This document shows, piece by piece, positions 1 to 5,380 of a stretch of 5,600 nucleotides of DNA (positions within the stretch are counted from its first letter, which is position 1; the number at the start of each line of letters is the position of its first letter). The position numbers and the translations under genes were made by a program. The DNA comes from Yoonia sp. (GTDB lineage: Bacteria; Pseudomonadota; Alphaproteobacteria; Rhodobacterales; Rhodobacteraceae), in the NCBI GenBank assembly GCA_028822885.1, contig JAPKCP010000214.1:1-5600 (forward strand), written 5' to 3'. Below the pieces are notes generated by a model. The model searched no databases. It was not told the DNA's origin and saw only the letters and a list, made by a program, of their open reading frames with translations.

Positions 1-893
1 GCAGCCGTGAGGACTTTGGGGTGGACCATGCCAGACCCGAGGATTTCAAGCCAGTCGTCGCCTTCGCCAACCTTGAGCGTTCCGCCTTCCCATGAGCAGC
101 GGATGTCGACCTCGGCTGAGGGTTCCGTGAACGGGAAGTGGGAGGCGCGGAAGCGGAGTTCGACGTCGTCAACTTCAAAGAACGCCTTAACGAATTCTTC
201 AAGAACCCACTTTAGGTTCGCCATTGAGATGTCTTTGTCGATGGCGAGGCCTTCGACTTGGTTAAACATGGGCGTGTGCGTTTGGTCGTAGTCGGCACGG
301 TAAACGCGACCCGGGCAGATGATACGGATTGGAGCGCCGTTTGCCTCTAACGACCGGATTTGCACAGGCGATGTGTGGGTCCGTAAGACGTGCGGCGGAC
401 GGTCATCACCGTCAGCGCGATGTGTGTAGAACGTGTCCATTTCGGCGCGAGCCGGGTGGTGGCCGGGGATGTTCAGCGCATCGAAGTTGTACCAGTCCGA
501 TTCGATCTGGGGGCCTTCAGCGACGGAAAAGCCCATGTCGGCGAAAATCGCGGTGACTTCGTCGGTGACTTGGGAAATTGGGTGAATTGTGCCTGCTGGA
601 CGGCTGCGAGACGGCAGTGTCACATCCAGCCATTCGGAGCGGAGGCGTTCGTCGAGGGCAGCATCTTGCAGGCCAGATTTCTTAGCGATGAGGGCACTGT
701 TAATCTCGTCTTTGAGCGCATTCAAAGCGGGACCAGCGGTCTGGCGTTCCTCCGGCGTCATCTTGCCCAGCTCGCGCATCTGCAACGAAATCTCACCCTT
801 TTTGCCAAGGGCCTGCACGCGCAGCCCCTCAAGCACGTTTTCATCACCAGCGTCGGCAATCAGGGTCAGGTATTTAGATTTGAGATCGTCCAT
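1..893 (-). CDS. pheS: Phenylalanine--tRNA ligase alpha subunit, 3' end cut by window edge
   Basis: Alpha subunit of the cytoplasmic (alpha-beta)2 phenylalanyl-tRNA synthetase, which charges tRNA-Phe using ATP. My translation gives 297 uninterrupted codons before the window edge. The family is usually about 340-360 residues, so some 50-60 C-terminal residues are missing. Residues 1-90 form the N-terminal coiled-coil tRNA-binding arm. The class II catalytic core follows: HPISQVTDEV at 104-113, LRTHTSPVQIR at 170-180, the motif 2 region GRVYRADYDQTHTPMFNQVEG at about 195-215, FPFTEPS at 253-259, and the start of motif 3 at GSGMVHP (286-292). The ATG at 893 is chosen because AAGAGG (905-900) lies six bases upstream and MDDLKSKYL matches the family N-terminus. 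It lies 70 bases downstream of the ureohydrolase gene on the same strand, with no terminator between them. pheT would be expected beyond the left edge. Identification is secure; the C-terminus is unseen. Confidence 0.97.
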   Translation of the reverse strand, partial: MDDLKSKYLTLIADAGDENVLEGLRVQALGKKGEISLQMRELGKMTPEERQTAGPALNALKDEINSALIAKKSGLQDAALDERLRSEWLDVTLPSRSRPAGTIHPISQVTDEVTAIFADMGFSVAEGPQIESDWYNFDALNIPGHHPARAEMDTFYTHRADGDDRPPHVLRTHTSPVQIRSLEANGAPIRIICPGRVYRADYDQTHTPMFNQVEGLAIDKDISMANLKWVLEEFVKAFFEVDDVELRFRASHFPFTEPSAEVDIRCSWEGGTLKVGEGDDWLEILGSGMVHPKVLTA

Positions 894-899
894 GGCGCG

Positions 900-905
900 C
901 CTCTT
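900..905 (-). promoter_or_regulatory. Shine-Dalgarno of pheS
   Basis: AAGAGG on the minus strand, six bases before the ATG at 893. It fixes the pheS start. The 70-base gap upstream (894-963) holds no convincing sigma-70 promoter. A TGTAAT hexamer (948-943) resembles a -10 box but has no matching -35, so pheS may depend partly on transcription from the ureohydrolase promoter. Confidence 0.7.
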
Positions 906-963
906 GCATGTGTTGCCGTGGACCTAGCGAAATGGAGGGCCGATTACAAGGTTTGCGACGGCG

Positions 964-1920
964 TCAGGCTTGCCGTTCGTGGAAGATAAACCCAAGGAAA
1001 TTGAGCAAGACTTGGGCCGCCAGAATAGCTGTGCCGCCCGTGTGGTCATAGTCCGGCGCGACCTCAACCAGATCAATCCCCACGACTTTGTTGCGCTTGG
1101 ACAGGGCCTGCAGCATTTCGAGGACATCATAGTACAGAAAACCACCATGGCTGGGCGTCCCGGTACCCGGCGCAATAGACGGGCAAAAACCGTCGATGTC
1201 GATTGTCACATAGACGTTTGCGCCTTTGGGAATACGGTCAATCACGGCTTGTGGTCCAAGCGTGCGCATCTGACGGACGGAAATGATATCAGAGCCCATC
1301 GCGCGCGCATCGTCGTAGCCTTCCTTGGCAGTGGAGGACACGTTGCGAATGCCAACTTGAGTTAGGCCAGTCACATAGGGTTTTTCAGCAGCGCGGCGCA
1401 TCGGATTGCCGTGACCGTTCCGAACACCGTGCCGTTCATCGACGAAATCGAGATGGGCGTCGATTTGTAAGATGTGGATGTCACCGCGGCCTGCAAATGC
1501 GTCAATGCAGGGGATATTGATCGAATGATCGCCACCGATGACCACAGGCAGCGCCCCTGCGTCAAGAATTGCGTTCACGCCTTTGGCGATATTGGCATGA
1601 CTTTGGGTGGTGTCAGTGTGGATGATATCCGCGTCGCCGATGTCAACAATCCGGACATCTTCGCCAAGGTAAGTGCAATCGTCTTCGTGATCATAGGCAC
1701 CCCCGTGACCAAAGCTGAACAAGGTCGAGGCCTCGCGCACCGCTCGCGGACCGAACCGCGCACCGGGGCGGAACTGCGTACCGAAATCATAGGGTGCGCC
1801 AAGGACCGCAACGTCAGCGTCAATGCTGTCCCAATCGGCGACATAGGGCCGTTTGCCGAAGGTCGAGATACCCACAAAGGGCAGGTTCAGGCGACCGGAG
1901 TCATAGCCATTTTTTGACAT
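964..1920 (-). CDS. Agmatinase/guanidinobutyrase-type ureohydrolase (arginase superfamily)
   Basis: Binuclear manganese ureohydrolase that cleaves a guanidino compound to urea plus an amine. The family includes agmatinase (SpeB, giving putrescine), guanidinobutyrase and guanidinopropionase; the substrate cannot be read from sequence alone. Counting from the upstream ATG at 1932 (322 residues), metal-site motifs are GGDHS (133-137, His136), DAHLD (158-162) and Asp245/Asp247 in TIDIDG, followed by APGTGTP (254-260) and Glu290 in DLVEVAPDYD. The usual DxDxxDP signature reads DIDGFCP here, with Cys250 in place of the third Asp; the two metal-ligand Asps are kept. I prefer the inner ATG at 1920 (318 residues, MSKNGYDSGRLNLPFVG). 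It fits my memory of the family N-terminus and has GGGA six bases upstream, whereas nothing resembling a Shine-Dalgarno precedes 1932. The gene has its own promoter after the rplT terminator and sits unusually between rplT and pheS. Confidence 0.9.
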   Translation of the reverse strand: MSKNGYDSGRLNLPFVGISTFGKRPYVADWDSIDADVAVLGAPYDFGTQFRPGARFGPRAVREASTLFSFGHGGAYDHEDDCTYLGEDVRIVDIGDADIIHTDTTQSHANIAKGVNAILDAGALPVVIGGDHSINIPCIDAFAGRGDIHILQIDAHLDFVDERHGVRNGHGNPMRRAAEKPYVTGLTQVGIRNVSSTAKEGYDDARAMGSDIISVRQMRTLGPQAVIDRIPKGANVYVTIDIDGFCPSIAPGTGTPSHGGFLYYDVLEMLQALSKRNKVVGIDLVEVAPDYDHTGGTAILAAQVLLNFLGFIFHERQA

Positions 1921-1962
1921 TTGAGATCCCATTTAACTGCAAAGCGCCATCGACGTCTTTTA

Positions 1963-1986
1963 CAAATCAAACGCCTTCAAATCAAA
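1963..1986. repeat. Two 9-base direct repeats in the ureohydrolase promoter
   Basis: CAAATCAAA occurs at 1963-1971 and again at 1978-1986 on the plus strand (TTTGATTTG on the minus strand), with centres 15 bases apart. One copy covers the -10 element and the other lies in the -35/-10 spacer. The placement could suit a regulator binding as a tandem dimer, but short A/T-rich repeats also arise by chance. Confidence 0.4.
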
Positions 1987-1994
1987 AACGTCAA
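1966..1994 (-). promoter_or_regulatory. Predicted sigma-70 promoter of the ureohydrolase gene
   Basis: On the minus strand, -35 TTGACG (1994-1989, five of six to consensus) is followed after 17 bases by -10 TTTGAT (1971-1966, four of six). The predicted start near 1959 leaves a 5' leader of about 26-40 bases. The box lies just downstream of the rplT terminator, which fits an independent transcription unit. A perfect 9-base repeat (1963-1971 and 1978-1986) lies over the -10 and the spacer. The call is by eye and not tested. Confidence 0.55.
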
Positions 1995-2030
1995 TTCCTG
2001 ATTCACCAACTGGGGTCCAAACAAACGCAA

Positions 2031-2057
2031 AAGGGCCACCCAAAATGGGTAGCCCTT
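2031..2057 (-). terminator. Intrinsic terminator after rplT
   Basis: On the minus strand a 12-base-pair stem (2057-2046 with 2042-2031) closes a three-base TTT loop. The only irregularity is one G-U pair. It is followed by a T-rich tail (TTGCGTTTGTTT) interrupted by GCG and G. It lies 25 bases past the rplT stop codon, where a terminator for rpmI-rplT is expected, and it separates that operon from the ureohydrolase gene. Confidence 0.85.
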
Positions 2058-2082
2058 CCGTATTCAAATCAGACGGTGTGGC

Positions 2083-2445
2083 TTAAGCAGCCAATGCGTC
2101 TTTTGCTTTGCCGACGATTGTCGCAAATGCATCCGGCTCGTTCACGGCCAGATCAGCAAGAACCTTACGGTCAACTTCGATGCCAGCCATAACCAAACCG
2201 TTGATGAACTTGGAATAGTTCAGGTCTGTATCAATTGACCGTACACCAGCGTTGATCCGCTGAATCCACAATGCGCGGAAGTTCCGCTTGCGATTGTGAC
2301 GGTCGCGGGTTGCATACTGGTTCGCTTTTTCGACGGCCTGCTTCGCGACCTTGAAGGTCTTGGAGCGACGGTCGTAATAACCTTTTGCCGCATCAAGAAC
2401 TTTCTTGTGACGACGATGAGTGACTGTACCACCTTTAACGCGCAT
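2083..2445 (-). CDS. rplT: 50S ribosomal protein L20 (bL20)
   Basis: Binds 23S rRNA early in large-subunit assembly and, in bacteria where it has been studied, also represses its own operon. At 120 residues it is normal for the family (about 118-121). It is one continuous basic protein with the conserved stretches THRRHKKVL (9-17), AKGYY (20-24), the KANQYATRDRHNRKRNFRALWIQRIN helix region (about 40-65) and the C-terminal RNA-binding part beginning near NYSKFINGL (76-84). The ATG at 2445 is preceded by AGAGGG (2460-2455) at nine bases. The gene starts 18 bases after the rpmI stop, so the two are surely cotranscribed and L20 translation may be coupled to L35. infC, which heads this operon in E. 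coli, is not present upstream; pyk and a small membrane gene lie there. Nothing about the protein is odd. Confidence 0.98.
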   Translation of the reverse strand: MRVKGGTVTHRRHKKVLDAAKGYYDRRSKTFKVAKQAVEKANQYATRDRHNRKRNFRALWIQRINAGVRSIDTDLNYSKFINGLVMAGIEVDRKVLADLAVNEPDAFATIVGKAKDALAA

Positions 2446-2463
2446 ATCTCAAATCCCTCTAGG

Positions 2464-2664
2464 TTAACGTGCGTAAGGCATCATTGATTTTACGATACCC
2501 TCGTCAGCTTTGCAAAGCGTGGTCGTGCCACGTGCGTTACGGAGGAACTTGTTCGAGCGCTTGATCATACCGTGCTGTTTGCCCGCTTGGGCAGCAACGA
2601 TACGACCAGAGGCCGTCGTTTTGAACCGCTTTTTGCAGCTCGATTTTGTCTTCATCTTAGGCAT
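2464..2664 (-). CDS. rpmI: 50S ribosomal protein L35 (bL35)
   Basis: Small basic protein of the large ribosomal subunit. From the ATG at 2664 it has 66 residues, the normal family length, and opens with the signature MPKMKTKSSCKKRF, followed by GKQHGMIKRSNKFLRNARGTT and the C-terminal KSMMPYAR. A longer in-frame reading begins at 2706 (14 extra residues), but the true start is fixed by AGGAG (2675-2671) six bases upstream and by the invariant family N-terminus. It is the first gene of an rpmI-rplT pair, with an 18-base gap to rplT. The 140-base space upstream contains a strong stem-loop (2692-2727) ending 27 bases before the start codon, a candidate site for feedback control by L20 or another factor. 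Identification is certain. Confidence 0.98.
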   Translation of the reverse strand: MPKMKTKSSCKKRFKTTASGRIVAAQAGKQHGMIKRSNKFLRNARGTTTLCKADEGIVKSMMPYAR

Positions 2665-2670
2665 TTCCGT

Positions 2671-2675
2671 CTCCT
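2671..2675 (-). promoter_or_regulatory. Shine-Dalgarno of rpmI
   Basis: AGGAG on the minus strand, inside a longer purine run (AAGAGGAG, 2678-2671), six bases before ATG 2664. It decides the rpmI start against the in-frame ATG at 2706, which has no such site. Confidence 0.85.
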
Positions 2676-2691
2676 CTTGAGTTCGGTTGAA

Positions 2692-2727
2692 CGCACGACT
2701 CGGCATGCCAAGTAGGCCGGTCGCGCG
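2692..2727 (-). promoter_or_regulatory. Stem-loop in the rpmI leader
   Basis: Read on the minus strand, the arm 2727-2716 (CGCGCGACCGGC) pairs with 2704-2692 (GCCGAGTCGTGCG). This gives 12 base pairs with one bulged A (position 2700) and one G-U pair, closing an 11-base loop. It ends 27 bases before the rpmI start and 13 bases before its Shine-Dalgarno run. No U-tract follows, so it is not a standard terminator. In E. coli and Bacillus the L20 protein represses this operon through structured leader RNA. Whether this hairpin serves that purpose is inference. Confidence 0.5.
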
Positions 2728-2736
2728 GTAAGAAGC

Positions 2737-2765
2737 GTTTCTTTAGGTCTGGGCGGTCTGAAAGG
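2737..2765 (-). promoter_or_regulatory. Weak candidate promoter for rpmI-rplT
   Basis: On the minus strand TTGCCT (four of six to the -35 consensus) is followed after 17 bases by TAAAGA (three of six to -10). It lies between the hairpin at 2775-2795 and the leader stem-loop, the expected place for a ribosomal operon promoter. The match is poor, and transcription from the pyk side is an alternative. Confidence 0.25.
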
Positions 2766-2774
2766 CAAGCGATA

Positions 2775-2795
2775 AGTGGGCAAATCCTGCCCACT
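2775..2795 (-). terminator. Possible terminator after the pyk-small membrane gene pair
   Basis: A perfect 8-base-pair stem (AGTGGGCA with TGCCCACT) closes a five-base loop, nine bases past the stop codon of the small membrane gene. The bases after the stem on the minus strand (TATCGCTTGCCTTT) are only mildly T-rich, so termination may be partial. It could equally be an RNA 3'-end stabiliser or processing site. Confidence 0.45.
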
Positions 2796-2804
2796 GGCGC
2801 CAAT

Positions 2805-3029
2805 TTAGTTCATGACTTTGCCGATAACCCGCACAAAGACCTCGGGTATCGTTTCAAAGCTGTAAGCGCTGGGGCGTTCATTCATCGCATACCCGATCAT
2901 AAGGCCGCCGATAAGCACTACAATCGCAGGCACACGTGGCGTCCTACTGTCAGAGAACGCCGAAACAATAGCCGGGATAGACAACACCACAATGATGAAG
3001 CCAACGACGAAAATCATATCTGTATTCAT
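2805..3029 (-). CDS. Small two-helix membrane protein of unknown function
   Basis: A 74-residue protein I cannot assign to a named family. Residues 5-25 (MIFVVGFIIVVLSIPAIVSAF) and about 34-49 (PAIVVLIGGLMIGYAM) are hydrophobic enough to be membrane helices, joined by a short polar, Arg-containing loop (SDSRTPRV). The C-terminal 25 residues are soluble and end in a predicted amphipathic stretch (PEVFVRVIGKVMN). No catalytic motif or cysteine is visible. The start is supported by AAGGGG (3040-3035) five bases upstream, and the gene follows pyk by 35 bases, so it is probably on the pyk transcript. I recall similar short proteins at this place in other Rhodobacterales, but cannot check that here. 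The good ribosome site and sensible protein make it a real gene; its role is unknown. Confidence 0.8.
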   Translation of the reverse strand: MNTDMIFVVGFIIVVLSIPAIVSAFSDSRTPRVPAIVVLIGGLMIGYAMNERPSAYSFETIPEVFVRVIGKVMN

Positions 3030-3064
3030 GCTGGCCCCTTGCGATTGCTCTGCTTTAGAACAGA

Positions 3065-4513
3065 TTAATCAGCATCTGACGCAAAAATCAATCTCTCTGA
3101 ACAAGGGGCAACCCGCAGAATATTCGTGGACCCCGGCGTGTTAAACGGCACACCCGCCGTCACAACGACCATATCGTTTTCGTCTGCCAGTCCTTCTGCC
3201 TTTGCGGCACGCACGGCTGCGACCACAGCGTCCTTAAAACGATCAACACTGCCCGTCACCACGCAATTAGTGCCCCAAGACAGACACAACCGCCGGGCTG
3301 TTTTGACGACACTCGTCATCGCAACGATTGGCACACGTGGCCGTTCGCGCGAGACCAAAAGCGCCGTTGTCCCAGACTGGGAGAAGCAGCAAATTGCTTT
3401 GACGTCGGTCGTTTCCGCAATTTCACGGGCCGCAGAGACGATACCGTCCGCCACAGTTTTGCCGCCAGTTTTGCGCGACGCCTCCATGATCTCAGTGTAG
3501 GTCGGATCAGCTTCGACTTCAGCTGCGACGTTGTTCATCGTCATCACGGCCTCAATCGGGTAGGAACCGGCAGCCGATTCAGCGGACAGCATGATCGCAT
3601 CGGTACCTTCATAGATTGCAGTTGCAACGTCGGACACCTCTGCCCGCGTTGGCATGGGTGAATCAATCATCGATTCGAGCATCTGCGTCGCGACAATCAC
3701 AGGTTTCGCAGCCGCACGGCATTTGCGGATCAACTGCTTTTGGATCGGCGGCACGTTCTGCACTGGCAGTTCCACACCAAGATCGCCACGCGCGACCATA
3801 ATGCCATCAGACACAGCAAGGATTTCATCAAACGCCGTCACAGCGTTCGGCTTTTCAATCTTGGACAGGATCGCAGCACGCCCCTTGCAAAGTGCACGCG
3901 CCTCTAGAACATCAGCGGCACGCTGCACAAAGGACAGGGCCAGCCAATCCACGCCAAGTTCGCACACGAATTCGAGGTCCTTGAGGTCTTTGGGGGACAA
4001 CGCAGCCAATGGCAGCGTCACATCTGGCACGTTCACGCCCTTGCGGTTGGAAATCATACCGCCAACGACAACTTCGCAATTGGCGAAGGTCGCGCCACAA
4101 TCTTTGACCTGCAGTTTGATCTTACCGTCGTTAACCAACAGGTGCGCACCCGGCTCAAGCGCGTCGAAAATCTCTTTGTGCGGTAATTGCACACGGGCCA
4201 CGTCACCGGGAGCATCATCAAGGTCGAGCCGAAATGGCGCGCCCGGGATTAGCTCTACGCCGTTGTCGTTTGCAAACACACCAACACGCAGTTTTGGCCC
4301 CTGAAGGTCAGCCAGAATTGCGATTGGGCTGTTGAGGTCTTTTTCAACTTGGCGAATAATTTCATGGCGGACTTTGATTTCAGCGTGATCACCATGAGAC
4401 ATGTTGAGACGGAAAACATCTGCGCCCGCTTCAACCAACTTGCGGATCATCTCGTAATCATTGGACGCAGGTCCAAGGGTAGCGACAATTTTGACATTGC
4501 GGTGACGTCTCAT
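3065..4513 (-). CDS. pyk: Pyruvate kinase
   Basis: Transfers phosphate from phosphoenolpyruvate to ADP, giving pyruvate and ATP, as the last step of glycolysis and the Entner-Doudoroff route; cytoplasmic, normally a homotetramer. The 482 residues are full family length (about 470-480). The barrel shows FRLNMSHG (34-41, Arg35), ADLQGPKLR (68-76), the small B domain at roughly 74-170, the active-site lysine in ILSKIEKP (215-222, Lys218), the metal region MVARGDLGVELP (239-250) and ATQMLESM (275-282). The C-terminal regulatory domain runs from about 350 and includes CFSQSGTTA (376-384). The start at 4513 gives the family N-terminus RRHRNVKIVATLGP and has AAGGAT (4526-4521) seven bases upstream. 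It diverges from the amidohydrolase gene across 117 bases holding a LacI-type operator, and is followed by a small membrane gene. No defect is seen. Confidence 0.98.
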   Translation of the reverse strand: MRRHRNVKIVATLGPASNDYEMIRKLVEAGADVFRLNMSHGDHAEIKVRHEIIRQVEKDLNSPIAILADLQGPKLRVGVFANDNGVELIPGAPFRLDLDDAPGDVARVQLPHKEIFDALEPGAHLLVNDGKIKLQVKDCGATFANCEVVVGGMISNRKGVNVPDVTLPLAALSPKDLKDLEFVCELGVDWLALSFVQRAADVLEARALCKGRAAILSKIEKPNAVTAFDEILAVSDGIMVARGDLGVELPVQNVPPIQKQLIRKCRAAAKPVIVATQMLESMIDSPMPTRAEVSDVATAIYEGTDAIMLSAESAAGSYPIEAVMTMNNVAAEVEADPTYTEIMEASRKTGGKTVADGIVSAAREIAETTDVKAICCFSQSGTTALLVSRERPRVPIVAMTSVVKTARRLCLSWGTNCVVTGSVDRFKDAVVAAVRAAKAEGLADENDMVVVTAGVPFNTPGSTNILRVAPCSERLIFASDAD

Positions 4514-4520
4514 ACGGGTG

Positions 4521-4526
4521 ATCCTT
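4521..4526 (-). promoter_or_regulatory. Shine-Dalgarno of pyk
   Basis: AAGGAT on the minus strand, seven bases before the ATG at 4513. It supports that start for pyk. Confidence 0.75.
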
Positions 4527-4544
4527 ATACTTCAACTTCGCGAG

Positions 4545-4558
4545 CGTTAGCGTTAACA
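4545..4558. promoter_or_regulatory. LacI-family-type operator in the pyk/amidohydrolase divergent region
   Basis: CGTTAGCGTTAACA is an imperfect inverted repeat around a central CG, with five of seven base pairs symmetric. As I remember it, the Rhodobacter CceR site is close to TGTTAGCGCTAACA; this sequence matches at 12 of 14 positions. CceR is a LacI-family regulator of central carbon metabolism, so a site before pyk makes functional sense. It lies 32 bases before the pyk start codon, at or just downstream of either possible pyk -10 element, a position typical of repression. The half-site GCGTTA also occurs twice in tandem (4544-4549 and 4550-4555 in the form GCGTTA), so a chance match is not excluded. 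Confidence 0.55.
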
Positions 4559-4570
4559 CTGATTATCGCC

Positions 4571-4599
4571 CTTATTACGCAAAAGCCCGGACGTCACAA
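4571..4599 (-). promoter_or_regulatory. Candidate promoter of pyk
   Basis: On the minus strand TTGTGA (4599-4594) and AATAAG (4576-4571) are 17 bases apart, each four of six to consensus. The predicted start would fall near 4563, just before the operator at 4545-4558. A second -10-like hexamer, GATAAT (4567-4562, five of six), has no good -35 at the right distance. One of the two is likely used, but I cannot tell which. Confidence 0.35.
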
Positions 4600-4630
4600 C
4601 TGCACTTACCCTTATTCTCATGAAACGATT

Positions 4631-5368
4631 ATGACAGTTCAATACTATACTATCCATGAACCCGCTTTGCCGTCTCGCTGGTTGATCACCTGTGACCACG
4701 CTACCAATCAGGTGCCCGACTGCGTCAATGGTGGCGATTTAGGCCTACCACCTGCTGATATGGAGCGGCACATTGCGTACGATATCGGGGCCGCAGGCGT
4801 CACACGAATGTTGGCTGATGCACTGGGCGGGACTGCAATCTTATCCGACTTTTCGCGCCTCGTGATTGACCCAAACCGTGGAGAAGACGACCCAACATTG
4901 CTGATGCGCCTGTATGACGGCACGATTATTCCAGCAAACCGCCACGCGGATGCAGTAGAAAAAGAGCGCCGTTTAGATCTGCTACACCGGCCTTATCACG
5001 CAACGTTGTCGGACCTTGCAGCACGTCGTCCAGATACTGTGATCTGTTCAATTCATTCGTTCACCCCACAACTGCGAGGCCGTGCGCCACGCCCATGGGA
5101 GGTTGGCGTCCTCTACGCTGACGATAATCGGCTTGCCCGCCCATTGATGGCGGCGTTTGAGGCCGAAGGCTGGTGCGTTGGTGACAATGAACCCTACGTT
5201 GGTTACTTTCCTGGAGATTCGATTGATCAGCACGCAACACGCCACAGCCGTCCAAACGTTCTCATCGAAGTACGCAATGATTTGATTGCCGATGCAGCTG
5301 GGCAGACCTTGTGGGCAGGCCGACTTGCCTCAATATTAGACAAAGTTCTGGCCGAAACCGGCCTTTGA
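4631..5368 (+). CDS. N-formylglutamate amidohydrolase-family protein
   Basis: Member of the N-formylglutamate amidohydrolase (FGase, HutG-type) family, zinc-dependent amide hydrolases. Family motifs are visible in order: LITCDHATNQVP (18-29, the SCEHA-like metal motif, with Asp22/His23), YDIGA (50-54), FSRLVIDPNR (74-83), SIHSFTP (140-146, His142), GYFPGDS (191-197) and VLIEVRNDLI (210-219, Glu213). The length of 245 residues is within the shorter members of the family. The ATG at 4631 is chosen because it begins the first family-like sequence; the reading frame is open further upstream to 4349 but overlaps pyk there and is not protein-like. No clear Shine-Dalgarno precedes it. No other histidine-degradation (hut) gene is seen, so N-formylglutamate is not assured as the substrate. 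A DUF1244 gene follows 12 bases later, probably in the same operon. Confidence 0.88.
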   Translation: MTVQYYTIHEPALPSRWLITCDHATNQVPDCVNGGDLGLPPADMERHIAYDIGAAGVTRMLADALGGTAILSDFSRLVIDPNRGEDDPTLLMRLYDGTIIPANRHADAVEKERRLDLLHRPYHATLSDLAARRPDTVICSIHSFTPQLRGRAPRPWEVGVLYADDNRLARPLMAAFEAEGWCVGDNEPYVGYFPGDSIDQHATRHSRPNVLIEVRNDLIADAAGQTLWAGRLASILDKVLAETGL

Positions 5369-5371
5369 AAA

Positions 5372-5376
5372 GGAAT
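5372..5376 (+). promoter_or_regulatory. Shine-Dalgarno of the DUF1244 gene
   Basis: The purine run AAAAGGAA, with its GGA core inside this interval, lies between the amidohydrolase stop (5366-5368) and the ATG at 5381. It is a good ribosome site in a 12-base gap, so the two genes are translated from one message. Confidence 0.7.
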
Positions 5377-5380
5377 TCCC

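Noticed and set aside
894..963. Separate pheS promoter
   Set aside because: Only a -10-like TGTAAT is seen; no -35 at 16-18 bases.
390..989. 199-codon plus-strand open frame
   Set aside because: Lies antisense to pheS, whose continuous family-matching translation explains the bases; the plus-strand protein is low in recognisable motifs.
1474..1917. 147-codon plus-strand open frame
   Set aside because: Antisense to the ureohydrolase gene; no ribosome site and no family resemblance.
2665..2706. 14-residue N-terminal extension of L35
   Set aside because: The Shine-Dalgarno at 2671-2675 and the invariant MPKMKTKSS start place initiation at 2664.
2699..2712. Quasi-palindrome CTCGGCATGCCAAG as a protein operator
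   Set aside because: It overlaps the loop and one arm of the larger leader stem-loop, which explains the sequence better.
3654..4304. 216-codon plus-strand open frame
   Set aside because: Antisense to pyk; Ser/Thr/Arg-rich composition is typical of the complement of a GC-rich coding strand.
4349..4630. 94-codon N-terminal extension of the FGase-family gene
   Set aside because: Overlaps the start of pyk in antisense and crosses the control region; family similarity begins only after ATG 4631.
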